Positions 1 through 5,967 of a stretch of DNA of 6,551 nucleotides are shown in pieces. The position numbers were made by a program, and so were the translations under genes. The notes beneath the pieces are model-generated. The model made no database searches and had not been told where the DNA came from. It saw only the letters and a list, made by a program, of their open reading frames with translations. The number at the start of each line of letters is the position of its first letter. Within the stretch, counting starts at the first letter, position 1. The DNA comes from Bacilli bacterium (lineage in GTDB: Bacteria > Bacillota_I > Bacilli_A > ML615J-28 > CAG-698): NCBI GenBank assembly GCA_028693885.1, contig JAQUUM010000072.1, positions 1-6,551 of the forward strand, read 5' to 3'.

Positions 1-1509
1 TTCTAATATTTTTAATTCTTCAACTATATATTTTTTAAACTCATCTAAAGATTTGATTATTCTTAAACCAACATTGTCTAAATTTTCTTTCGTTTCCCAA
101 ATTATTGCTTTTAATCTAGGGAGTACAAAATACTCTTCTTTTAATTTAAAATTTAAATTTAAAATTCTAATAAATTCAAGTTTTGTAAAACTTCTAAATA
201 GATTATTCTGAATATTAGTAATATCAGTTGGTATTTCTAAGTATTTAGGATTTTTAATATTACAAGCAATTGCCCAATTATTTAATTTAATAAAATCAAT
301 TTCTTTATCCTTAGTAATTAAAGTATCCTTAAATGCACTTTCTTCTATTTCTACTAAACTATTAGAAATAATTACTTTACCAAGTTTTGAACAATTTAAA
401 AATGCATATTGCTTAATTATTTGAACATTACTTAAATCAACTTCTTCTAATGAATGACTATTTCTAAATGCATTAGAACTAACTTCTATAACATTATTAA
501 AATCAATATATTTTACTTTATTTGTGTGTTTCAAAATTTTGTTATTAGCAATTTTTACAGCATTATCAGGAATTATAATTCTCTCATTATCAGTTTCAAT
601 ATAATATAGTTGATCATTAATAATATAGAATTCTTTTCCATATGTTTTTTCACTCAATTCATAAATTCTATCAAGTCTTTGATCTACTAAAGGATGGATT
701 GGTAATATCCAATAAAATATATGTTTAATCGTAATCTTAGCATCTTTTGTAGTCTTAAAAAGACCATATCTTAAACCCTCAGCATAACCTAAACTACAAG
801 CAAACTTATCTGCTTGTTTTTCTTCATAACGATTAAGTGGAGCAATTAAAATATTATAAGGCAATCTTATTATTAAAAGCAAAACAGCAGTTATAATATA
901 AAAGATATAAAGTATTACATAAATTATACTATTTAATTTTTTTCTATTTAATACCTTCATTATTGATTGAAAAATTTGTAGTAAAACCAAAAAGATAATC
1001 GAAAAAACCATACTTAATATATTAACGAAAAAATATACAAAATTAAAATTTGAAATTATATGATACATCTCATGAGCAATCAAACCTTTGATTACTTCAT
1101 CATCTTCTCTTCTAACTACTTCTGATATTCCAATATATGACTTAGAAGTTTGAAGTGCTAAAGCCGGCGAACCTAAAAATTCATTTTTAGTATCATTGAA
1201 TAATAATAACTTAACATTTTTTCTGGCTGATTTAGCTGCAACTTCAGTAAATAGATTGTTGAGCCTTTCAATCTCTGGTTCTTTTAGTTTTGAAGAATAA
1301 CTAAGAAATTTTTTTGTTAGTGCTTTTAAAGAAAAAACACCAAATATTAAAGCGATTAAAGAAACACCTAAAACTATATAAATAGATACTAAAGCATTCT
1401 CAAAATTAAAAAATATTAAATTGATTAAATACCAAATTACAATCCATGAAAAAATAACATAGACCATTCCTAAAACTACAAAGACAAGTGTTTCTAATTT
1501 CTTCTTCAT
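1..1509 (-). CDS. Membrane M48-family zinc metalloprotease fused to BspA-like leucine-rich repeats (3' end outside window)
   Basis: The frame is open from the ATG at 1509 to the left edge (503 codons, no stop), so the C-terminus is missing. The layout matches HtpX-type M48 peptidases. Two membrane segments (about 7-34 and 39-61) precede the zinc motif HEMYH (H146, E147, H150). A further hydrophobic pair follows (about 156-182 and 194-220), then RYEEKQAD at 227-234, where E230 is the expected third zinc ligand, and then HPLVDQRLDRI at 272-282, the usual M48 HP...RI tail. From about 311 the sequence changes to repeats of about 22 residues of BspA type (LRR_5), with AF at 347-348, 369-370 and 392-393 and a weaker unit at about 424-449. 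Family knowledge predicts zinc-dependent membrane-protein quality control. Basic residues after segment 2 suggest a cytoplasmic active site. The Shine-Dalgarno AAGGAT (1521-1516) lies 6 nt upstream of the ATG and supports this start. It is last in the operon, 23 nt after the lipoprotein. The substrate and the role of the repeats are unknown. Confidence 0.88.
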   Translation of the reverse strand, partial: MKKKLETLVFVVLGMVYVIFSWIVIWYLINLIFFNFENALVSIYIVLGVSLIALIFGVFSLKALTKKFLSYSSKLKEPEIERLNNLFTEVAAKSARKNVKLLLFNDTKNEFLGSPALALQTSKSYIGISEVVRREDDEVIKGLIAHEMYHIISNFNFVYFFVNILSMVFSIIFLVLLQIFQSIMKVLNRKKLNSIIYVILYIFYIITAVLLLIIRLPYNILIAPLNRYEEKQADKFACSLGYAEGLRYGLFKTTKDAKITIKHIFYWILPIHPLVDQRLDRIYELSEKTYGKEFYIINDQLYYIETDNERIIIPDNAVKIANNKILKHTNKVKYIDFNNVIEVSSNAFRNSHSLEEVDLSNVQIIKQYAFLNCSKLGKVIISNSLVEIEESAFKDTLITKDKEIDFIKLNNWAIACNIKNPKYLEIPTDITNIQNNLFRSFTKLEFIRILNLNFKLKEEYFVLPRLKAIIWETKENLDNVGLRIIKSLDEFKKYIVEELKILE

Positions 1510-1523
1510 TTTTTCATCCTTAA

Positions 1524-1540
1524 ATTGTTAACTTAACAAT
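1524..1540 (-). repeat. Small inverted repeat at the lipoprotein/M48 junction
   Basis: ATTGTTAA and TTAACAAT flank a single C (plus-strand reading). The repeat spans the stop codon of the lipoprotein gene and ends just before the Shine-Dalgarno of the protease gene. As RNA it could fold into only a six-pair, all but GC-free stem, with no U-tract after it, so I do not call it a terminator. It may be chance in such AT-rich DNA. Confidence 0.3.
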
Positions 1541-1970
1541 CACACCCAATTTCTGGAATAAAACTATCACCTTTTATTTCACAGTAACTAATATAACCGC
1601 CTTCAAAGTAATGAACGCTTTTATATTTTTCTTTCTTCAAATATTTAGCTATTTGACTACTTTCAACACCATCGTTACAAATCAAAATAATTACTGCCTC
1701 TAAATCATAACTCAGTATCATATTAATAATATCTTCTTTTGTTAAACCACTTTCAGCTACTCTTATACAAGAGAAACCTTCTATATGACCCAAATCACAA
1801 TTCTCTCTTAAATCATAAGCTAAAGCTTGAGAATATAAACCATTTAATTTATTTTCGATTAATAAATCAAATGCTTCAATATTATCTTGATTATATGAAT
1901 AAACTTTACCACTACATGAAGAAAGTATAAATACCATACTAATCATTATTAATAAAAAAAATCTTTTCAT
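1533..1970 (-). CDS. Lipoprotein with a rhodanese-like domain
   Basis: This 145-residue protein starts with MKRFFLL, a short hydrophobic stretch and the lipobox LSSC, with C19 as the likely lipidated cysteine, so it should be anchored on the outer face of the membrane. The rest resembles a single rhodanese (sulfurtransferase) domain: DLRE at 53-56, GHIEG at 61-65, a hydrophobic strand leading to the active-loop cysteine C98, and FEGGY at 122-126. The loop reads CNDGVES (98-104). Typical loops read like CRSGNRS, so E103 sits where an arginine is common, and sulfur-transfer activity cannot be assumed. There are seven cysteines, including a terminal C143-D-C145. The start lies 1 nt after the trmD stop. 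AAGG at 1980-1977, with a 6-nt gap, supports it, so translation is probably coupled to trmD. The lipoprotein call is strong and the rhodanese fold likely; the substrate is unknown. Confidence 0.85.
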   Translation of the reverse strand: MKRFFLLIMISMVFILSSCSGKVYSYNQDNIEAFDLLIENKLNGLYSQALAYDLRENCDLGHIEGFSCIRVAESGLTKEDIINMILSYDLEAVIILICNDGVESSQIAKYLKKEKYKSVHYFEGGYISYCEIKGDSFIPEIGCDC

Positions 1971-1971
1971 C

Positions 1972-2697
1972 TTAAACCTTATTCTTAATTTCCTTTAAAA
2001 ATTTTTCATCTTCTTTTGAAAGAGAAATTCTTTCTAATAAGTCAGGTCTTTTTTTAAAAGTTTTTTCTAATGCGTTATATCTTCTATACTGTCTTATTTT
2101 TTCATGATTACCTGAAAGCAAAACATCAGGAACACTTACTCCATCAAACACTTCAGGACGAGTATATTGATCATATTCTAAAAGCCCCATTTCAAAGCTT
2201 TCGCTTTCTAGTGAAGCACTATTACCCAAAACTCCATCGATTAATCTAACAACACTATCAATTATTGCAAGAGCCGCAATCTCACCACCGGTTAAAATAA
2301 AATCACCCAAACTAATAGCCTCATCAATATAATTATTAATCCTAGCATCAATTCCCTCATAATGCCCACAAATAATAATCAAATGTTGTTTTTCTTTTAA
2401 CTCATGAGCTTTTTTTTGATTATAACTAACACCTTCAGGTGAAGTTAAAATCTTATGAGCATCTTTAAAACCTTCTATACTTTTAATGCAATCAGTGATT
2501 GCTTGAAGTCCTATAACCATTCCAGCACCACCACCATAAGAGTAATCATCAACTTTTTTATTTTTATCATTTGAAAACTCTCTAAAATCTAAGACATTAA
2601 TTTTCACATGATTATTACTAAGTGCTCTTGCAATGATTGATTGGTTAATCGTATTTTTTATAATCTCAGGAAAAATAGTTACAACATCAATTATCAT
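1972..2697 (-). CDS. trmD: tRNA (guanine-37-N1)-methyltransferase TrmD
   Basis: TrmD is a cytoplasmic SPOUT-class enzyme that uses S-adenosylmethionine to methylate N1 of G37, next to the anticodon, in tRNAs reading CNN-type codons; this prevents +1 frameshifting. The 241 residues match the usual family length. Visible signatures are MIIDVVTIFPE at the N-terminus, YGGGAGMV at 54-61, the cofactor-knot segments GHYEGIDARI (111-120) and GDFILTGGE (131-139), YTRPEVFDG (178-186), and VPDVLLSGNHEKI (189-201) before the C-terminal tRNA-binding domain. YGGGAG replaces the commoner YGGGPG, a minor change. The start is fixed by AGAAGG at 2709-2704, 6 nt upstream, and by the ATGA overlap of 4 nt with the rimM stop. 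The rimM-trmD order is conserved in bacteria, but the usual neighbours rpsP and rplS are absent: a lipoprotein gene follows 1 nt downstream. Confidence 0.97.
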   Translation of the reverse strand: MIIDVVTIFPEIIKNTINQSIIARALSNNHVKINVLDFREFSNDKNKKVDDYSYGGGAGMVIGLQAITDCIKSIEGFKDAHKILTSPEGVSYNQKKAHELKEKQHLIIICGHYEGIDARINNYIDEAISLGDFILTGGEIAALAIIDSVVRLIDGVLGNSASLESESFEMGLLEYDQYTRPEVFDGVSVPDVLLSGNHEKIRQYRRYNALEKTFKKRPDLLERISLSKEDEKFLKEIKNKV

Positions 2698-3191
2698 ATT
2701 AAACCTTCTATAACCTTAACAATTATTTTATCTTTTACATCAACTATAAACTCATCTACAAAAGGGATTAAAATCCTTTTATTAGAAGAATTATATACTA
2801 CTAGCACTTCTCCTTGTGGGAGTCTCATTATATCTTTTACAATTCCTATTACCTCTGATTCTGCACTAACAACCTCTAGCCCAATTAAATCCATATAGTA
2901 ATATTCATCTTTAGTTAATTTTTTCAATTGTTCTTTCTTTATATAAAGCATTTTACCAATATACTTTTCAACATCATTAATATCAAATAAATTGTTGATA
3001 GTAATTAACTCTACATTTTTATGAGGTCTATAAGAAGTAATTTTAACTTCTTTATATTCGTTATTTATTTCAATATATAAAATATTATTCTTTTTAAATC
3101 TTTCAGCTTTAAAATCAGAATCTGATAATACTTTTAACTCACCCTTTATACCATGAGTTCCAACGATTTTTCCAACTTCAATATAATCCAT
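2694..3191 (-). CDS. rimM: 16S rRNA processing / 30S maturation factor RimM
   Basis: RimM binds ribosomal protein S19 in the 30S head and assists late 30S assembly and 16S rRNA processing in the cytoplasm. The 165-residue product has the expected two parts. The N-terminal RimM barrel starts with the signature VGKIVGTHGIKGELKV (6-21). The PRC-barrel covers about 97-165, with YYMDLIGLEV at 98-107, LPQGEVLVV at 124-132, IPFVDEFI at 142-149 and the closing EGLI. Its ATG lies 2 nt after the ATPase stop, in the arrangement TAA-AA-ATG. There is no clear Shine-Dalgarno, only AGAAAGTAGAA, so translation probably depends on ribosomes finishing the ATPase gene. It ends in TGA, followed in frame at once by TAA, and the TGA overlaps the trmD ATG. 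Following a metal-export gene instead of rpsP is unusual for rimM. Confidence 0.96.
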   Translation of the reverse strand: MDYIEVGKIVGTHGIKGELKVLSDSDFKAERFKKNNILYIEINNEYKEVKITSYRPHKNVELITINNLFDINDVEKYIGKMLYIKKEQLKKLTKDEYYYMDLIGLEVVSAESEVIGIVKDIMRLPQGEVLVVYNSSNKRILIPFVDEFIVDVKDKIIVKVIEGLI

Positions 3192-3193
3192 TT

Positions 3194-5611
3194 TTATTCT
3201 ACTTTCTTTTTATTAATTCTCATAATTCTTAATGAATTAAGAATTGTTAGAAGTGATACACCAACATCTGCAAATATTGCTTCCCAGATATGTATTAAAT
3301 CATTAAAAGGAGTTAACCCTAAAACTAATAACTTAATAGCCAGTGCAAAGATAATATTTTGAATAACTACTACTCTTGTTTTTCTAGCAATTTTAAAAGC
3401 TAGTGGTATTTTTTTCATATCATCTTTCATCAAAACAATATCAGCCACTTCAATCGCTACATCACTTCCATATCCTCCCATAGCAATACCAATATCTGCA
3501 CTACTCAAAACAGGAGCATCATTAACTCCATCGCCTACAAAAGCTATTTTTTCATTTTCTGATAATTTTGATTTTATTTCATCTAATTTAGCAACCTTAT
3601 CAATCGGCGATGTTTCAGCATGAAACGTTGTAATACTTAAAGATTCGGCCACTTCAGTAGCAATTTCAAAACTATCTCCCGTAATCATTTGAATATCTTT
3701 TATTCCTAAACTTCTTAATTCATTTAATGCTTTTATAGTTTCTTCTTTTATTTCATCTTTAATAATAATATGTCCTACATAAAGGTTATCAACTACTACA
3801 TAAATTATAACTCCAGGAACTATAACTTCTTCAATTTCTAAATTTGAATCTTTAATAAACTTATAGCTTCCAAGCAATACATCTTTATTTTTTACTTTTC
3901 CTCTAACGCCATTACTACTTGAGTTTTTAGCAAATTGAACTAAAGTAGAATTGATATTATGAATCCCATAATAATCAACAATTGATTTAGCAATCGGATG
4001 ATTTGCTAGAGACTCTAAATGAGCAGCATATTCTAATATATCATCTTCTTTCATACTAGCAGTTGCAACAATCTTTTCAACTTTAAATTTTCCTTTTGTA
4101 AGAGTACCTGTTTTATCAAAAACAACAGTACTAACATTATTTAAAGCTTCTAAAAAGTTACTCCCTTTTATTAAAATACCATTTCTACTAGCAGCCCCAA
4201 TTCCTCCAAAAAAGCCTAGTGGAATTGAAATAACTAAAGCACATGGGCAAGAAACAACTAAAAAGATTAAAGCTTTATAAATTGAATTTTGAAAAGCTTC
4301 TTGATAACCATTAAAATTATTGATTGTTAGAAAAGGAAGTATTACAGCTAACAATACCGCAAAAATAACCACAGCTGGTGTATAGTATCTAGCAAATTTT
4401 GAAATAAAGTTTTCAGACTTTGATTTTAAAGTACTAGCATTTTCTACTAAGTTAATAATCTTAGAACACATTGAATCTTCAAAAGCTTTAGTTACTTTAA
4501 TTTTTAAAAGTCCATCAACATTAATTGAACCAGAAAATACTTCATCTCCTACTTCAACTGTTTTTAATAAGCTTTCACCCGTTAAAGATGAAACATCTAA
4601 TCCAGCAGACCCACTCATTACAACGCCATCAAGTGGAATTCTCTCCCCATGACGAACTATAATAATATCACCTTTTACTACTTCATTAGGATCAACCTCA
4701 GTAACATCACCATCATTATAAAGAAACGCACTCTGAGGCTTAATATCAATCAAGTTAGCAATTGATCTTCTTGAATAGTTTACTGCATATTGTTGTAACA
4801 TTTCACCTGTCTTATAAAAAATCAAAACAAAAATAGCTTCGTTATAAGAACCAATAAAAAGTGCAGTTAGAGTCGCTATTGTCATCAAGAATTTTTCATC
4901 AAAAATTCTTCCTGACATAATGTTTCTAATCGCTCCATAAACTAAATCAAATCCAAGTAATGCATACGCTGACAAATAAACGATTAATGATAAATAATAA
5001 GGGAAAACATAATTAGCATATTCTCCAACTAAATATCTTGTAAGCATTCCACCAATAAAAATAAACATTCCTAAACTATAAGTAATTATTTTTTTTCTTT
5101 CAATTCTAATACTTTGAGTTTGTTTTTTTTGTTTTTCTCGTTTTTCTAAAACAACAATATGATTATCTACAGTTAAAGCAATTTCAGCAACTTCTTTTTG
5201 AAGATTATCGAGCAAATTTTTATCAGTTGTTTCAATGATAAATCTTGAAGTAGCAAAATCAACTACAATAAATTCATGATCAAAAGTTCTTTTAGCAATT
5301 CTTTCAATTTTAGCTGCGCAATTTGCACAATCTAAATTCTCTAAAATCAAAGTTTTTCTGACTCTAATTTTAGCTTCTTTTTCTTCAATTTCAACATCAG
5401 TAGCATATTCTTTAATAACTTCGAAAATTAAAGCTAAATCTTCTTCTAAATTATCCTCACTATTAAATTCAATGATTAAATTATCATTAGCAGGATTGAT
5501 TTTAGCTGTACCATTTTTAAAGCGTTTTGCTAAAGCAATTTCAATTTTTCTATAAGTGTTTGTATTATCAATGTTTTTTAAAATAAAATATTTTTTTAAT
5601 ATACTTCCCAT
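3194..5611 (-). CDS. cadA: Zn/Cd/Pb-exporting P1B-type ATPase (CadA/ZntA-like)
   Basis: This membrane pump uses ATP to expel soft divalent metals. All core P-type motifs are visible in 805 residues: TGES at 344-347 (actuator), CPC at 455-457 in the metal-binding helix, DKTGT at 499-503 with phosphorylated D499, HP at 538-539, TGD at 644-646 and GDGVND at 693-698. The segment after CPC (ALVISIPLGFFGGIGAASR), K760 and FADVG with D782 in the last helix fit the Zn/Cd/Pb subgroup rather than copper pumps. The N-terminus has a complete heavy-metal-associated domain with LDCANCAAKIE (C95, C98). Before it lies a second copy, about residues 8-76, in which the CxxC has become NTNT. Its ATG is 2 nt after the repressor stop (TAA-AA-ATG) with no good Shine-Dalgarno, so translational coupling is likely. 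The symbol is by family; cadA and zntA cannot be told apart here. True specificity among Zn, Cd, Pb and Co is inference, helped by the zinc-type repressor. Confidence 0.95.
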   Translation of the reverse strand: MGSILKKYFILKNIDNTNTYRKIEIALAKRFKNGTAKINPANDNLIIEFNSEDNLEEDLALIFEVIKEYATDVEIEEKEAKIRVRKTLILENLDCANCAAKIERIAKRTFDHEFIVVDFATSRFIIETTDKNLLDNLQKEVAEIALTVDNHIVVLEKREKQKKQTQSIRIERKKIITYSLGMFIFIGGMLTRYLVGEYANYVFPYYLSLIVYLSAYALLGFDLVYGAIRNIMSGRIFDEKFLMTIATLTALFIGSYNEAIFVLIFYKTGEMLQQYAVNYSRRSIANLIDIKPQSAFLYNDGDVTEVDPNEVVKGDIIIVRHGERIPLDGVVMSGSAGLDVSSLTGESLLKTVEVGDEVFSGSINVDGLLKIKVTKAFEDSMCSKIINLVENASTLKSKSENFISKFARYYTPAVVIFAVLLAVILPFLTINNFNGYQEAFQNSIYKALIFLVVSCPCALVISIPLGFFGGIGAASRNGILIKGSNFLEALNNVSTVVFDKTGTLTKGKFKVEKIVATASMKEDDILEYAAHLESLANHPIAKSIVDYYGIHNINSTLVQFAKNSSSNGVRGKVKNKDVLLGSYKFIKDSNLEIEEVIVPGVIIYVVVDNLYVGHIIIKDEIKEETIKALNELRSLGIKDIQMITGDSFEIATEVAESLSITTFHAETSPIDKVAKLDEIKSKLSENEKIAFVGDGVNDAPVLSSADIGIAMGGYGSDVAIEVADIVLMKDDMKKIPLAFKIARKTRVVVIQNIIFALAIKLLVLGLTPFNDLIHIWEAIFADVGVSLLTILNSLRIMRINKKKVE
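3224..3245 (-). repeat. 10-bp inverted repeat inside the 3' end of the ATPase gene
   Basis: AATTCTTAAT and ATTAAGAATT are perfect complements separated by 2 nt. The repeat lies in codons for the last residues of the ATPase, about 33 nt before the rimM start. In RNA it would form an 8-pair stem with a 6-nt loop. No U-run follows, so it is not an intrinsic terminator. It could be an RNA processing or stability element at the boundary between the metal genes and the translation genes, or chance. Confidence 0.35.
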
Positions 5612-5613
5612 TT

Positions 5614-5886
5614 TTAATGATTAACATGTTCATATACTTGCGCTATCATATTTTTAATATGATGATCGCTAATTGTATAATAAATATGTTTCCCCTTTCT
5701 TGAGCCTTTTATAATATTTAAATTCTTTAAAATTTTTAACTGATGCGAGATTGCTGTTTGAGACATCTCTAGACTACATGCAATTTCATTAACACTTAGT
5801 TCTTTATCTTTTACTAAGTTTATTATGCTTAATCTCGTCTCATTAGCAACTGCTTTTAAGAGTTCTAATGCTTTATAGTTTTCCAT
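5614..5886 (-). CDS. ArsR/SmtB-family zinc-sensing repressor (CzrA-like)
   Basis: This 90-residue winged-helix protein should be a dimer that binds the operator just upstream and lets go when it binds metal. The recognition helix is in MSQTAISHQLKIL (41-53) and the wing in KGSRKGKHIYYTI (60-72). The last helix carries D74, H76, H87 and H90. Their spacing (D, +2, +13, +16) is the alpha-5 zinc site known from CzrA and SmtB. H90 is the final residue. The CadC-type cysteine pair of alpha-3 is absent, so zinc or cobalt sensing is more likely than cadmium/lead. I chose the ATG at 5886 because AAGGGG (5898-5893) lies 6 nt upstream. The in-frame ATG at 5904 sits inside the operator, near the predicted transcription start, with no ribosome binding site; using it would add six residues (MYKGIN). 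It is the first gene of the metal operon and is probably autoregulated. The metal preference is inferred from ligands only. Confidence 0.92.
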   Translation of the reverse strand: MENYKALELLKAVANETRLSIINLVKDKELSVNEIACSLEMSQTAISHQLKILKNLNIIKGSRKGKHIYYTISDHHIKNMIAQVYEHVNH

Positions 5887-5892
5887 ATTAAT

Positions 5893-5898
5893 CCCCTT
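5893..5898 (-). promoter_or_regulatory. Ribosome binding site that sets the repressor start
   Basis: AAGGGG on the minus strand, 6 nt before the ATG at 5886, is a strong purine-rich Shine-Dalgarno. It lies inside the longer reading frame that begins at 5904, which argues for the shorter protein. It directly abuts the downstream arm of the operator. Confidence 0.75.
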
Positions 5899-5926
5899 AT
5901 ACATATGAATAAATATTCATATGTAT
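5899..5926. promoter_or_regulatory. 13-2-13 palindromic ArsR/SmtB-type operator
   Basis: Arms ATACATATGAATA and TATTCATATGTAT are perfect complements around a 2-nt AA spacer. The core TGAATA-AA-TATTCA follows the 6-2-6 pattern of SmtB/CzrA/ZntR operators (TGAAC/T-type half-sites). It covers the last two bases of the -10 box, the predicted transcription start (about 5918) and most of the leader, so a bound repressor would block polymerase. Zinc binding to the adjacent gene's product is expected to relieve this. The sequence pattern is clear; the protein-DNA pairing is inference from position and family. Confidence 0.88.
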
Positions 5927-5953
5927 TATAATACTATCTTTGCTTAATGTCAA
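5925..5953 (-). promoter_or_regulatory. Consensus sigma-70/sigma-A promoter of the metal operon
   Basis: TTGACA (5953-5948) and TATAAT (5930-5925) match the consensus exactly with a 17-bp spacer. Transcription should start at about 5918, giving a leader of about 32 nt before the repressor ATG. Such a strong promoter needs tight repression, which fits the operator overlapping its -10 and start. No other promoter of similar quality was seen in the genes downstream, so this may drive all six genes to the left edge. Confidence 0.9.
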
Positions 5954-5958
5954 TTTAA

Positions 5959-5967
5959 ACATATGAA
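5959..5967. promoter_or_regulatory. Possible extra operator half-site upstream of the -35
   Basis: The nine bases ACATATGAA repeat exactly the start of the main operator arm (5901-5909), 58 bp away and just upstream of the -35 box. A palindromic partner is missing, so it could be only a weak auxiliary contact for the repressor or chance in AT-rich DNA. Confidence 0.3.

Noticed and set aside
1524..1540. Terminator separating the lipoprotein gene from the protease gene
   Set aside because: The possible stem is six weak pairs with no T-run. The 23-nt gap and a good Shine-Dalgarno favour continued transcription.
1739..1930. Open plus-strand frame of 63 codons inside the lipoprotein gene
   Set aside because: It is antisense to a clear coding sequence, has no family features, and reflects AT-rich codon use on the other strand.
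2641..2898. Open plus-strand frame of 85 codons across the rimM/trmD junction
   Set aside because: Low-complexity I/S/T-rich translation lying antisense to two firmly identified genes.
3190..3250. Intrinsic terminator between the ATPase gene and rimM
   Set aside because: The inverted repeat at 3224-3245 lies in coding DNA and has no U-run after it on the minus strand.
3153..3362. Open plus-strand frame of 69 codons across the rimM/ATPase junction
   Set aside because: Antisense to conserved coding sequence, with no ribosome binding site or recognisable domain.
3194..5611. Copper-exporting (CopA) assignment for the ATPase
   Set aside because: Although CPC and CxxC also occur in copper pumps, the SIPLGFFGGIGAASR segment, K760 and the FADVG aspartate in the last helix fit Zn/Cd/Pb pumps, as does the zinc-type repressor.
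5614..5904. Longer repressor reading frame starting at the ATG at 5904
   Set aside because: That ATG lies inside the operator about 14 nt from the predicted transcript start and has no Shine-Dalgarno. A strong one precedes the ATG at 5886.
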